The notes under the pieces were generated by a model. That model was given only the letters and a program-made list of their open reading frames with translations, did not search any database and had not been told where the DNA came from. Positions 18,273 through 27,473 of a stretch of DNA of 64,000 nt are shown in pieces. Position numbers and translations under genes: made by a program. Numbering within the stretch: the stretch's first letter is position 1; every line of letters starts with the position of its first letter. The stretch lies in the NCBI RefSeq assembly GCF_022347765.1, contig NZ_JAKRFZ010000004.1, positions 344,823-408,822 on the forward strand. Reading direction: 5' to 3'. The DNA comes from Pseudoalteromonas sp. OOF1S-7 (GTDB lineage Bacteria; Pseudomonadota; Gammaproteobacteria; Enterobacterales; Alteromonadaceae).

Positions 18273-18412
18273 GACAATTCCTATTATCAAATTCATTTGC
18301 TGATGCCAGTGTCACACAACTGAACAAAATGAAAAAATGAGTACAAATCAATATCTTTATTGTAGAACGGCCCGCGCTAAGGGCAAAGGGATTTATGAAT
18401 TACAGACGTGTA

Positions 18413-18442
18413 AAAACGCCTCAAATTCAATGAGGCGTTTTA
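18413..18442 (-). terminator. Rho-independent terminator of nhaC
   Basis: AAAACGCCTCA (18413-18423) and TGAGGCGTTTT (18431-18441) form an 11-bp stem with a seven-base loop. The minus strand continues with T residues. It lies 22 bases beyond the nhaC stop. Confidence 0.85.
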
Positions 18443-18463
18443 TCTAACATTGCGTACTAATGG

Positions 18464-19939
18464 TTACGATGCGTTGGGTGCAGTCTCGTTCTCTTGCATT
18501 GCTTTAGGTTTGATTTTCAAAATCTTAATGCCTAGATAGGCATACACAATCGCCAGGAATGGATTGATAAGGTTGAAGAAAGCATAAACGGCATAATCAA
18601 GTGGATTAATCAATAATACGCTTTGCATATAGGCACCACAGGTATTCCAGGGGATCAGAGGACTGGTGATCGTCCCGCCATCTTCCAGGGTTCTGGACAA
18701 GTTTACACTTCTCAGGCCCCGTTGCTTATATTCTTCTTTAAACATGCGCCCCGGCACTACGATGGCGATATACTGATCGGCTGCGACCAGGTTTGTACCA
18801 AAACAGGTTGCAACTGTAGAAGCGATGAGCGAGCCTGTGCTCTTAGCTACTTTGAGTATACTCTTAACGAATAGCTCCAGTAACCCCGTTTTTTCCATAA
18901 TGGCACCAAACATTAACGCAGTCATCACCAGCCAGGTAGTTGTCAACATACTGGACATACCGCCGCCACTAAGCAAATCATCCATCTTGGCATTACCGGT
19001 TTCCAGGCTGAATCCGTCAAAGAAGGTGGCCCAAACCAGCTTAAAGTGGCTGACCAGCGCACCTTCGTCTGGATTAACCTGGCTCGCAATCAAATCTCCC
19101 TGGAACAGCAAAGCCCAAATCGCACCAATCACAGCGCCAATTGAAATGGCCGGAAAAGCAGGCATCTTTTTAATGGCAAGTCCCAGTAGAATAGCAAGTG
19201 GAACCAGATTAACGATGCTGATACTAAAGTTACTTTCAAGGATAGTGGCAATCTCATCAATTTTGCTCGATTCACTCGACACATCAGCGTTAAACCCCAT
19301 AAAGATGAAGATAACCAAAGCAATAACAAAGCTTGGTACTGTGGTCCATAACATATGCTGGATGTGCTCAAACAAGTCACTGCCTGCCACTGCGGGTGCC
19401 AGGTTAGTGGTTTCTGAAAGCGGTGAGAGTTTGTCGCCGAAGTAAGCACCTGAGATCACCGCCCCGGCCGTAACAACCGGATCTAACCCTAAGCCGTTAG
19501 CCACCCCCAACAAGGCAACACCTATGGTTGCGGCTGTCGTCCAGGAGCTGCCAATACTCATAGCGACAATGCCACAGATCAAGCACCCTGCGGCATAGAA
19601 CCAGGAAGGATGAATAATCTGCAATCCGTAGTAGATCAACGTCGGTACTGTACCAGACAACAGCCAGGTTCCGATCAAAGCGCCGACCATCAGCAGGATC
19701 AGGATTGCCCCTAAAGAGATCGTGATCCCTTTGATCATGGCTTCTTCGAGTGTTTTCCAGGTAAAGCCATTTTTTAATCCGATCAATGCAGCCGTAAAGG
19801 TCGCAAACAGCAGGGCTATCTGGTTCGGCCCTGAAGAAGAATTGTCACCGTACAGGTATACCGCAGCGCCTAACAGGCTGACCAATACCACAATGGGAAT
19901 AAAGGCATCCAGATAGGATGCTTGTTTTTGTTGTCTCAA
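18464..19939 (-). CDS. nhaC: NhaC-family Na+/H+ antiporter
   Basis: 491 residues, about twelve hydrophobic segments, of the NhaC ion-transporter family (IT superfamily). Seen motifs include GSSWTTAATIGVALLG, AYFGDKLSPLSETTNLAP and the repeat-related CFGTNLVAADQYIAIVVPGR and WNTCGAYM, all typical of NhaC. It would exchange sodium for protons at the inner membrane. The start is a TTG at 19939 with GGAG nine bases upstream; the next in-frame Met lies well inside the first transmembrane repeat, so TTG is preferred. Some family members instead carry malate/lactate or amino acids, which sequence alone does not exclude. Confidence 0.88.
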   Translation of the reverse strand: MRQQKQASYLDAFIPIVVLVSLLGAAVYLYGDNSSSGPNQIALLFATFTAALIGLKNGFTWKTLEEAMIKGITISLGAILILLMVGALIGTWLLSGTVPTLIYYGLQIIHPSWFYAAGCLICGIVAMSIGSSWTTAATIGVALLGVANGLGLDPVVTAGAVISGAYFGDKLSPLSETTNLAPAVAGSDLFEHIQHMLWTTVPSFVIALVIFIFMGFNADVSSESSKIDEIATILESNFSISIVNLVPLAILLGLAIKKMPAFPAISIGAVIGAIWALLFQGDLIASQVNPDEGALVSHFKLVWATFFDGFSLETGNAKMDDLLSGGGMSSMLTTTWLVMTALMFGAIMEKTGLLELFVKSILKVAKSTGSLIASTVATCFGTNLVAADQYIAIVVPGRMFKEEYKQRGLRSVNLSRTLEDGGTITSPLIPWNTCGAYMQSVLLINPLDYAVYAFFNLINPFLAIVYAYLGIKILKIKPKAMQENETAPNAS

Positions 19940-20111
19940 ACCAGAATACTCCTTCGCACTTAATGGAGTGCTTTATTATTATCTCTGCCGGGTCAGTTCA
20001 ATAGTTAAGCACAACATCTGAATCTGCGCCCAAGACAGCGCCAGGCAAATTCCTGCCTGACTATTTTTAATATTGCAGCTGACAATAATAACAAATTTCC
20101 CACGCACTGGT

Positions 20112-20145
20112 AACGAAAAAAGGCGCTCAATGCGCCTTTTCGTTA
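20112..20145 (-). terminator. Rho-independent terminator of the msrC-proQ-prc unit
   Basis: An AACGAAAA...GGCGC arm pairs with GCGCC...TTTTCGTT around a TCAAT loop. On the minus strand the GC stem is followed by six T. It lies about 40 bases past the prc stop. Confidence 0.88.
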
Positions 20146-20182
20146 TTTAGCCCGGTTGTACATCTGGCTTTAAAACAGATAT

Positions 20183-22219
20183 TCAGTCACCTGCATTATT
20201 CTTAGCCAAACGACCGTAGTTGATCAAATCTTGTGTGATCAGTGCAGCTTCTTCCAGATAAGGGTCTAGCTCTGCAATGATATCTGGTACATCGTCCAGA
20301 TCTTTCACCGGCTCCTGTCCCAGGCGTTTTAAGCGCTCATTGGTACGCTTCAGCGCCCGTTCGTCACGCTCTTCACGCTCTTTAGTGCGCTCAGCTTCAA
20401 CCAGAGAAATCGCATTGTCATCTTTCTGTGCTTTGTATCGCGCAATATCATCGTATACGTAAGCAAACTCAGGCTCTTTTGCAATACGAAGCCCATGACG
20501 CTCGCTCAAATATTTAATGGTCGGATTCAGGTCATCTAATTGCCGGTATTTGGCTCTTACAATGCTATCCCATGGCAACGCATTGTCTTCCTGACTCTCA
20601 CCCCACTCTGCCGGGTCAACCGCTGAAGGCAGTAAAATATCTGGAATAACCCCTTTGTTCTGAGTACTGCCGCCATCAATTCGATAGAATTTGGCGATGG
20701 TGTAAGTAATACTGCCAAGTGCGTTATCAAACAGATCATAAGTCTTTCTTAGACCACGGTGCTGCTGTACCGTTCCTTTACCAAACGTCTGCTCACCTAT
20801 CACCACGGCACGACCATAATCCTGCATTGCAGCGGCAAAAATCTCGGATGCAGACGCACTATAACGGTCAACTAATACGGTTAACGGGCCATCGTAATAA
20901 GTCACGCCATCACTGTCTTTTTGTGCTTCAACACGGTTGTACGCGGTGTGGATCTGCACTATCGGGCCTTTATCAATAAATAATCCAGACAGCTGAGTGG
21001 CTTCGTACAATGAGCCGCCACCGTTTTGTCTGAGATCAACGATAATGCCGTCTACCTTTTGCTCTTTGAGCTTTTCCAGCTCCTTTTTCACATCTTTCGA
21101 CAAGTTGTTGTAGAAGCTCGGGATTTCAATCACGCCCACTTTACTGGTGAGATCAGAGTATTTGGCTTCGAATACTTCTGACTTTGCAGCCCGGTCTTCA
21201 AGGCGGATTTTATCTCGCACAATTTCCACTACTTTGGGTGTACCATGGGTATCACTGCCTTTAAGGTACTGCAGCCTTACTTTGGTCCCTTTGGGACCTT
21301 TAATGAGGTCGACAACGTCATCGAGACGCCAGCCGATCACATCAACAAATTCTTCCCCTTCCTGCGCCACGCCAACAATACGATCATCCGGTTTGATTTT
21401 TTCCGTTTTGTCGGCAGGACCACCGGGGACCAGACTACGGATAATCGTATAGTCTTCGTCATAGCCCAGCACGGCACCAATGCCTTCCAGCTCAAGTTCC
21501 ATGTCCATCTTAAACTGCTCTGCACGACGGGGGGATAAGTAGGAAGTATGCGCTTCAATGCTGCGCGCAAACGCATTCATGACAATCTGAAAAGCATCTT
21601 CGTTGTTGGTTTGAACCAGACGTTTGATGGCGTTTTTATAACGCTTGGTCAGGACCTCTTTGATGCCTGCCCAGTCTTTACCTGTCAGTTTCAATCTCAG
21701 AGCATCAGATTTTACACGTTGACGCCAATACTCATCAAGTTCGGCCTGAGTACTGGCAAATTGCATCTCTTCTCTGTCAAATACAAACTCGTCTGGTTTA
21801 TCAAACTTCATTTCTGTATCTAACAGAGAAATGGCGTAGTTAAAGCGCTCATAACGACGCTGCATACTGACGTTGAACATGTCAAACGCAAAATCGAGCT
21901 TGCCTTTTTTCAATGCATCGTCAAATTGCTTTCTGTAGTTCGCAAACTTGTCGATGTCTGACTGAAGGAACAGTGATTTGTTATAGTCGAGATTTTCGAT
22001 GTAACGATCAAAGATCTGTTCAGACAGCGCATCGTCCAGTTTAAAGCGCTTATAGTGTTCACGAGTAAATTTACTGGTTACCCTTTTGGTTGCAGTCGCA
22101 TGCTGGATTTCAGGCTCCAGCACAGGAATGTCTTTTTCCGTCACAGCCTGTGTTGCAGCAGAACACACGCCAGATACAAACAATGCGATTGCACCAACTA
22201 AAGGTAACTTATTACTCAT
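20183..22219 (-). CDS. prc: Carboxy-terminal processing protease Prc/Tsp
   Basis: A periplasmic S41 protease that degrades misfolded or tagged proteins and processes envelope proteins such as cell-wall hydrolases. 678 residues with signal peptide (SGVCSAA), the N-terminal DUF3340-type helical region, a PDZ domain around residues 240-320 (ELEGIGAVLG), and the S41 domain. The Ser-Lys dyad is visible: Ser456 in YSASASEIF and Lys481 in TFGKGTVQ, 25 residues apart exactly as in E. coli Tsp. ATG follows AAGGAGTAGTGT. proQ lies 10 bases upstream, as in Enterobacteria. Confidence 0.97.
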   Translation of the reverse strand: MSNKLPLVGAIALFVSGVCSAATQAVTEKDIPVLEPEIQHATATKRVTSKFTREHYKRFKLDDALSEQIFDRYIENLDYNKSLFLQSDIDKFANYRKQFDDALKKGKLDFAFDMFNVSMQRRYERFNYAISLLDTEMKFDKPDEFVFDREEMQFASTQAELDEYWRQRVKSDALRLKLTGKDWAGIKEVLTKRYKNAIKRLVQTNNEDAFQIVMNAFARSIEAHTSYLSPRRAEQFKMDMELELEGIGAVLGYDEDYTIIRSLVPGGPADKTEKIKPDDRIVGVAQEGEEFVDVIGWRLDDVVDLIKGPKGTKVRLQYLKGSDTHGTPKVVEIVRDKIRLEDRAAKSEVFEAKYSDLTSKVGVIEIPSFYNNLSKDVKKELEKLKEQKVDGIIVDLRQNGGGSLYEATQLSGLFIDKGPIVQIHTAYNRVEAQKDSDGVTYYDGPLTVLVDRYSASASEIFAAAMQDYGRAVVIGEQTFGKGTVQQHRGLRKTYDLFDNALGSITYTIAKFYRIDGGSTQNKGVIPDILLPSAVDPAEWGESQEDNALPWDSIVRAKYRQLDDLNPTIKYLSERHGLRIAKEPEFAYVYDDIARYKAQKDDNAISLVEAERTKEREERDERALKRTNERLKRLGQEPVKDLDDVPDIIAELDPYLEEAALITQDLINYGRLAKNNAGD

Positions 22220-22229
22220 ACACTACTCC

Positions 22230-22901
22230 TTAAAGAATAAACAGGCTTTCTGCTTTTGTTTTAACTTGCATACCTGTCACTAACTCAACATGTACTTCAT
22301 CTTTGTTGACTTCAGTGATGGTTGCATTGACCAGAGCCTGTCCTAACTTTACTTTAACCTTATTATTTACCTTGACCTCATTTGCCGGCAGAGGTTCAAC
22401 TTTGCCTGAGCTACGACGTTGTTGTTGCTCTGGCTTAGCATTAACTTTAGCGTTTTTATTGCCGTGGCGATGCTTGTTATCACCGCGAGATTTGTAAGAT
22501 TTTGTGTCGCCATCGCGACGACGCTCGCCACGACCATCCTGTCTTGGGCGTTGTGGTTTCTTACGCTTAGCCATTTTAGCACGCGACTCTTCCAACGCTT
22601 TTTGCGCATGTTCTACGTGTTCTTGTTCAACTTTTTCTGCGTCATTACCGTCCAGGTCAACACGAAATTCATTGTTGATGACGGCTTCTAAGTAACGCCA
22701 CGAAGAAGTGTACTTGCGTAGCGCCTGACGGACCTGAGTTTTACTGACTTTCTCAGATCCTTCAATTCTGGCGGCAATGTCTTTAAAGATGCCAACCTTA
22801 AGCGGTTTAATACCGTCTTTTTGTTTAAAACACTGAGGAAACTCGGCATATAAAAAGTCGAGAACCTCTTTGATATCTTTTAGCTTGTTTGTGGTTTCCA
22901 T
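22230..22901 (-). CDS. proQ: RNA chaperone ProQ (FinO domain)
   Basis: ProQ binds many small RNAs and mRNA 3' ends. 223 residues in three parts: an N-terminal FinO/ProQ domain (about 1-120, with EFPQCFK, LKVGIFKDI and SWRYLEAVI), a very basic disordered linker (about 120-175, many Lys/Arg/Gln), and a C-terminal Tudor-like domain (about 180-223, KVKLGQALVNATITEVNKD). It sits between the acidic small gene (8 bases upstream) and prc (10 bases downstream), so all are one unit. Confidence 0.96.
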   Translation of the reverse strand: METTNKLKDIKEVLDFLYAEFPQCFKQKDGIKPLKVGIFKDIAARIEGSEKVSKTQVRQALRKYTSSWRYLEAVINNEFRVDLDGNDAEKVEQEHVEHAQKALEESRAKMAKRKKPQRPRQDGRGERRRDGDTKSYKSRGDNKHRHGNKNAKVNAKPEQQQRRSSGKVEPLPANEVKVNNKVKVKLGQALVNATITEVNKDEVHVELVTGMQVKTKAESLFIL

Positions 22902-22909
22902 GTCTAAAC

Positions 22910-23194
22910 CTATAGTTCAATATTTTCATCAAGAGATGACTGAATGTAATGTGTTACCCAGTCAACGAGTTCATCATACTCGGCCTCAACAAGAGCCAAA
23001 TCGCCGCGCAGATGTTCCCATATTCCATTTATAATTAAATCAATTTGCTCGCACGCCAGATCGTCAGGTATTTGCTCCCAGGCTACGTGGATAAGCTCAT
23101 TTAACGTTTCAGCGACACGCTCTTCGTCCCCTTCCCAGTCTCCAACATCGAAATTTGAAAACAGGTAATCCTGAACGTTGAGTAGTTCTTTCAT
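22910..23194 (-). CDS. Small very acidic protein of unknown function, msrC-proQ unit
   Basis: A 94-residue protein I do not recognise. It is strongly acidic (about a quarter Asp/Glu, few Lys/Arg), has no signal peptide or membrane segment and looks helical (LNELIHVAWEQIPDDLACE, IDLIINGIWEHL). The ATG begins directly after the msrC stop codon (TAAATG) and the gene ends eight bases before proQ, so it is translated from the same mRNA. Compact packing, codon phase and lack of any alternative frame make it a real gene. A partner role for the basic ProQ is conceivable but has no direct support. Confidence 0.75.
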   Translation of the reverse strand: MKELLNVQDYLFSNFDVGDWEGDEERVAETLNELIHVAWEQIPDDLACEQIDLIINGIWEHLRGDLALVEAEYDELVDWVTHYIQSSLDENIEL

Positions 23195-23653
23195 TTACAA
23201 TGTACCTTCAAAGCATTTAACCAGTGCTTCCAGGCCTATTTTATCTTCATCGTCAAACCTTGCCAAACTTGGGCTATCGATATCCAGCACGGCAAACAGT
23301 TCGCCGTTTCTCATCACGGGGATCACGATTTCTGAGTTTGAAGCAGCATCACAGGCGATATGACCATCAAAGCTGTGCACATCCTCGACAAGTTGAGTGG
23401 TTAACTCAGCGGCCGCTGTGCCACACACGCCCTTGCCAAGCGGAATTCGAATGCAGGCGGGATTGCCCTGAAAAGGGCCTAATACGAGCTCGTCTTTACC
23501 GTCCAATAGGTAAAAGCCTGCCCAGTTAATGTCTTCCATAGAGGTAAATAACAGAGCGCTGAGGTTTGCCATATTGGCGATGTAATTGTGCTCATCACCA
23601 ATCAGGGCCTGAGCTTGTAGGCTGAGAGTATCGTAGAACTTTTTCTTCTGCAT
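23195..23653 (-). CDS. msrC: Free methionine-(R)-sulfoxide reductase (GAF domain)
   Basis: A cytoplasmic fRMsr that reduces free Met-R-sulfoxide. The 152-residue GAF domain carries the three family cysteines at positions 67 (GNPACIRI), 77 (GKGVCGTA) and 101 (GHIACDAA); the 10 and 24 residue spacings equal those of E. coli YebR (84, 94, 118). The C-terminal VLDIDSPSLARFDDED stretch is also typical. It is the first gene of the run leading to proQ and prc. Confidence 0.95.
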   Translation of the reverse strand: MQKKKFYDTLSLQAQALIGDEHNYIANMANLSALLFTSMEDINWAGFYLLDGKDELVLGPFQGNPACIRIPLGKGVCGTAAAELTTQLVEDVHSFDGHIACDAASNSEIVIPVMRNGELFAVLDIDSPSLARFDDEDKIGLEALVKCFEGTL

Positions 23654-23775
23654 TGCGGTTATTCAACAAATTTACATAAGAAGTAAAGGTACTCTTTCGT
23701 GCAGCTAAATGAAACCTTTTAGACAGAAAAACTATTAAATTAGTGTAAAACTCAGCCGAGCTGTATAAAAAGCCA

Positions 23776-24156
23776 TCACGCCCTGCGTACATTGCGACGC
23801 AAACTGAACAAAAACAGCCCACCACCCACTGCCGCCATCACCGCATTGATAATAAAAACCATACCAGAACCTGCGACAAACAAATAGCTGAACAGCGCAC
23901 CTCCCAGCATGCCAGCCGTCAACACCCCTGAATAACTCAGCTTGTTATAACGCAGCAGCAACGTATACGCTGGTAACACAAAAAACGCCATGGACAGCCC
24001 AACTATATGAGCATTCGCCACAGCGGTCATCAGTATTTGAAACAGTATCTTGCTCTGACCAGTTACCAGTGCGTAATAGCTGCCCAGAACAATACCAATA
24101 ATGAGCGGTGACAATAACGAGTACCCCACGGCTTTAGCCACTTGCCTTTTGACCAT
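23776..24156 (-). CDS. Small membrane protein of unknown function
   Basis: 126 residues with four predicted hydrophobic segments (about 14-36, 45-70, 75-95 and 97-117) and a basic C-terminal tail (LRRNVRRA). I do not recognise the family. The frame could begin at a GTG (24165), but the ATG at 24156 has AGG eight bases upstream and is preferred. It follows the antiporter operon by about 86 bases on the same strand, so co-transcription is possible but unproven. Confidence 0.55.
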   Translation of the reverse strand: MVKRQVAKAVGYSLLSPLIIGIVLGSYYALVTGQSKILFQILMTAVANAHIVGLSMAFFVLPAYTLLLRYNKLSYSGVLTAGMLGGALFSYLFVAGSGMVFIINAVMAAVGGGLFLFSLRRNVRRA

Positions 24157-24242
24157 CTCTTTCACCTTTTAACACTTCACATAGACTTACTCAGTGTTAT
24201 CGGGAACCCTGTGTATCACAAGTCAACTTTGGTCGAATAGGG

Positions 24243-27200
24243 TTACCTACCCGCAGCCATAATCCACAGTAACATGCACAGCAACACAGCAAACAGGACA
24301 CCCGGAGTCATCATAGAACGAGCGGTCGCAGTGGCCATGGCAATCAGTCGGACTTGCCTTTGTAAAACCTGCTGAGGCAGCTGCCAGGATGTGCTTTTAA
24401 TTTCATCTTTCAACAAGTGCAAACCCTGCAGCATTGTATCGACGCCTAGACGCAGCAACGAACCTGCCTCCACGTAGGCAAGGTTAATGTCACCAGCCGG
24501 CTGCGGCTCCATGTTATTGACAAAAGAACGCGTAGCCAGGTACAAACCCAATCCAAGTAGAACAGGCCACGCACTCCCCCATACACTCGTCATAGTAAGT
24601 TGCGTAGACCACGCCTTGTCGGCCTGAGGAACCACATAGCTCATGACTAAAACCAATGCCAGCAATACGGCGTAAGCGCCTAGCTGAAGTCTGTCAGACT
24701 GACACGCTTCGACTTTCGAGCGCATTTGTCCGATCAATTGTAAAAACCGCATCATCAGCCAGGTGGTACCGATTGCAGTCAAAGGCAATACGGCCGCCAT
24801 CAGCAAATCCCTTTCCACCACATCTTTTAAAGCGATTTTAGCAACCGCACCACTGGTTAACGGCAACCCGGCCAGAGCAGCAGCAGGAAGTATCACTGCA
24901 AGCCAACACAGCCAGGGATATTTCTGCCATGCCAGGGTGCTATTCATCCCCGCAAAAAGAAACAGCGCCGCTTTAGCAAGGCCATGATGCACAGCGTATA
25001 ATACTATTGCAGGTAACAGCAAAGACCATATTTCGGGATATTTCAGCCCCGCACCAACCGCGGCTATCAGGATACCCATCTGGCTCATCGTTGAATAAGC
25101 AAGTAAAGCTTTGGGATTTTCCTGCGTCACACCTACTAAAACACCAAAAAATGCCGCAAACAGCCCCAACACCACGAGCACAGAGCCAAAGGTTGCAAAG
25201 GCGACTTCACCAAATGGAATAAACTTCAGCCAGCCCAACAGACCGGCTTTGACCATTATCCCACTTAACAGCGCGCTGGCGGCAACAGGCGCAACCGGAT
25301 GCGCCAGAGGCAGCCACACGTGCAAGCCAAACAATCCTGCTTTAACGCCAAATCCCGCAAGCAAAAACCCGATTGCCCAGGCCGGGTAAGCCTGCTCAGG
25401 GTTACCTGCTGAGGACGGATCAATTGAGCCAAAAGCCAGACCAGCCAAAGCAGTAAACAGCAACAATTCTCCCAGCACAGCCCATTGCATATAGGATTTA
25501 CCAGCCTGATGTGCCTCCTCTGTATCAAAGTGCACAACCAGGCCGTACGAGGCCAGACTCATCAAAGTAAAGAAACTAATGAACCCAGAGATGTCCTCGG
25601 CCAGAATGAGCCCAAAGTTACCGCACATGGCGAGCAGGAAAAACAGGCAAAAACGCACTTTGCGCGCATCGTCTTTGGCAAAGTTGACGGCAAAGACCGC
25701 CGCCAGAAGCCATAAGCAGGCCGCGAGCAGGAAGAAGGTAGAAGTGGTATAATTGAGCGTCATGATGCTGCCAAAGAACAACCAGGGCGTGGTATTTGTG
25801 CCTTGTGATGACGCGCTAAAGGCCAGTAGCGCTACGGCGGCTGACACTGGCAAAAACCAGTGAGCAATTTCCTGCATCCGCTTATGCACGAGCAGCAGCG
25901 CGCACAATATGGGCGTAACAACTGCCAGCCACATCCAGGGGATCTGTTGCGAGCTTAACGTCAGTGTCGACACAAACTCACTACCATACTCCCGGGCTGC
26001 GATCAGCTTAACCCAGTTGAGTGGGCTAAACTGAGCATCTGCAAATAAGCCCGCGCTCAGCGCCAGTATCGCCGTCACTATTGGCGGCAGCATCAGCATC
26101 CAGTGTGTTTCAAAGCGCCCGCGTGGCTGCTCTTTGGGCCAGGCTCCCTGCTGTGGCTTAAACCAGGCTGCATAAAGGATGGGCAGGAAGTAGATAGCAT
26201 TCAGCAGGCTACTGATAATCAGCACCCCAAGCACCCAATAAAAGCCCGTCTCCAATGCGCCGGTGCCCAGATACCATTTAGAAATAAAGCCCGCAGCAGG
26301 CGGGATCCCTATCATCCCCAGCACCGCCAGACTGAACGCCAGCATAGTCAGCGGCATGCGCTTACCAGCACCTTTCATTTGACTGACTTTAGTGACGCCA
26401 AGTGTTTCTGCAATACTACCGGCACAGAAGAACATAGTGATTTTCATCAACCCCTGGTGGACCAGGTGTGCAATCCCGCCGATTGTCGCAATCGGTCCGG
26501 CAATGGCAGTGCCCAGCGCAATGTAGGACACCTGACTGACCGTCGAGTATGCCAGCCTGCGCTTCAAATCATCCTGAAACACCGCCCGGGTCGAGCCATA
26601 AACAATGGTGACAGAGGCCATGACGGCCAGTATGATGGTTAGCCCCAGCTCCTGTGCAAACTCAACGCCGTAAACATCATATACCACCCGCACTATGCCA
26701 AATGCGCCCGCTTTCACGACAGCAACGGCATGCAACAACGCACTGACTGGCGCAGGTGCAGCCATAGCTGATGGTAACCAGCCGTGCAGCGGTACCAAAG
26801 CCGCTTTGACACCCAGGCCTATGATGATCAGAGCAAAGATCACTTTCAGATGAAGCGGGTCCAGATGCGGCATAGAGGCCAAAATCCCGGTTGCGGTAAA
26901 ATCCAGTGAGCCCGCCAGGGCTTTAAGCCAGACAACACCGGCCAGTAGGCTGGCTCCACCCAGCATGGTGTAGATCAGATATTTACGTCCGGCTGCCAGC
27001 GATGCCTTGTTCCCTTTATGAACAACCAGCGGATAGGTTGTCAGCGTCAGCAACTCATAGAAAATCAAAAAGGTGATCAGGTTGCCCGCAAGCGCAACAC
27101 CTATGGTCGCAAATACACACAGGCTAAAGAACCCGAAAAAACGACTGCGATTGGGAGATTGCTCGAGATAGCCGATGGCATAAATCGTGGTCAGCAACCA

Positions 27201-27473
27201 CAAAAAACCGGATAAGGCGACAAACAGTAATGACAGTGCATCCGCATGCAGTACCAAATCCATATTAGGCAGCAACGGTAAACGCGTTTCAAACACCTGT
27301 CCCTGATAAACGCCCGAAATCATCACTAGGATCAGGGCGACACAGCTGCCAGCCCCCAGAAAGTTCAAGGTCTTTCTGAGTATCGGCTTATCGTCACTGA
27401 CAAAGAATATCGCAATGCCCGATGCCAGCGCGCTTAGCAAAATCAATAAAGGCAGAGTACTTTGCCACATCAT
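24243..27473 (-). CDS. Tandem fusion of two Mrp/complex-I antiporter-like domains
   Basis: 1076 residues, almost entirely membrane-spanning, with two proton-antiporter (MrpA/MrpD/NuoL-type) domains in a row. The first (about 1-500) has the full charge set: Glu140 in FYELLTL, Lys223 in GVKAALVPLHGWLP, a second Lys in AVAVVKAGAFG and a C-terminal Lys in AAGFISKWYLG. The second (about 560-960) keeps the lysines (GVKAGLFGLHVWLP, GIMVKAGLLG, GAVAKIALK) but has Thr636 (FFTLMSLASYG) at the place of the membrane Glu. A last ~100 residues add two helices. The ATG overlaps the upstream mnhD-like stop (ATGA). With the D-like gene the operon encodes three antiporter domains. It is no standard MrpA, because the MrpA C-terminal part is a separate gene here (30059-30301). 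Confidence 0.85.
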   Translation of the reverse strand: MMWQSTLPLLILLSALASGIAIFFVSDDKPILRKTLNFLGAGSCVALILVMISGVYQGQVFETRLPLLPNMDLVLHADALSLLFVALSGFLWLLTTIYAIGYLEQSPNRSRFFGFFSLCVFATIGVALAGNLITFLIFYELLTLTTYPLVVHKGNKASLAAGRKYLIYTMLGGASLLAGVVWLKALAGSLDFTATGILASMPHLDPLHLKVIFALIIIGLGVKAALVPLHGWLPSAMAAPAPVSALLHAVAVVKAGAFGIVRVVYDVYGVEFAQELGLTIILAVMASVTIVYGSTRAVFQDDLKRRLAYSTVSQVSYIALGTAIAGPIATIGGIAHLVHQGLMKITMFFCAGSIAETLGVTKVSQMKGAGKRMPLTMLAFSLAVLGMIGIPPAAGFISKWYLGTGALETGFYWVLGVLIISSLLNAIYFLPILYAAWFKPQQGAWPKEQPRGRFETHWMLMLPPIVTAILALSAGLFADAQFSPLNWVKLIAAREYGSEFVSTLTLSSQQIPWMWLAVVTPILCALLLVHKRMQEIAHWFLPVSAAVALLAFSASSQGTNTTPWLFFGSIMTLNYTTSTFFLLAACLWLLAAVFAVNFAKDDARKVRFCLFFLLAMCGNFGLILAEDISGFISFFTLMSLASYGLVVHFDTEEAHQAGKSYMQWAVLGELLLFTALAGLAFGSIDPSSAGNPEQAYPAWAIGFLLAGFGVKAGLFGLHVWLPLAHPVAPVAASALLSGIMVKAGLLGWLKFIPFGEVAFATFGSVLVVLGLFAAFFGVLVGVTQENPKALLAYSTMSQMGILIAAVGAGLKYPEIWSLLLPAIVLYAVHHGLAKAALFLFAGMNSTLAWQKYPWLCWLAVILPAAALAGLPLTSGAVAKIALKDVVERDLLMAAVLPLTAIGTTWLMMRFLQLIGQMRSKVEACQSDRLQLGAYAVLLALVLVMSYVVPQADKAWSTQLTMTSVWGSAWPVLLGLGLYLATRSFVNNMEPQPAGDINLAYVEAGSLLRLGVDTMLQGLHLLKDEIKSTSWQLPQQVLQRQVRLIAMATATARSMMTPGVLFAVLLCMLLWIMAAGR

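Noticed and set aside
18825..19445. 206-residue frame antisense to nhaC
   Set aside because: Shadow of the nhaC codons; Ser/Pro/Ala-rich low-complexity product without domain.
26103..26642. 179-residue frame antisense to the tandem antiporter gene
   Set aside because: Gln/His/Arg-rich composition typical of an antisense shadow of a membrane protein gene.
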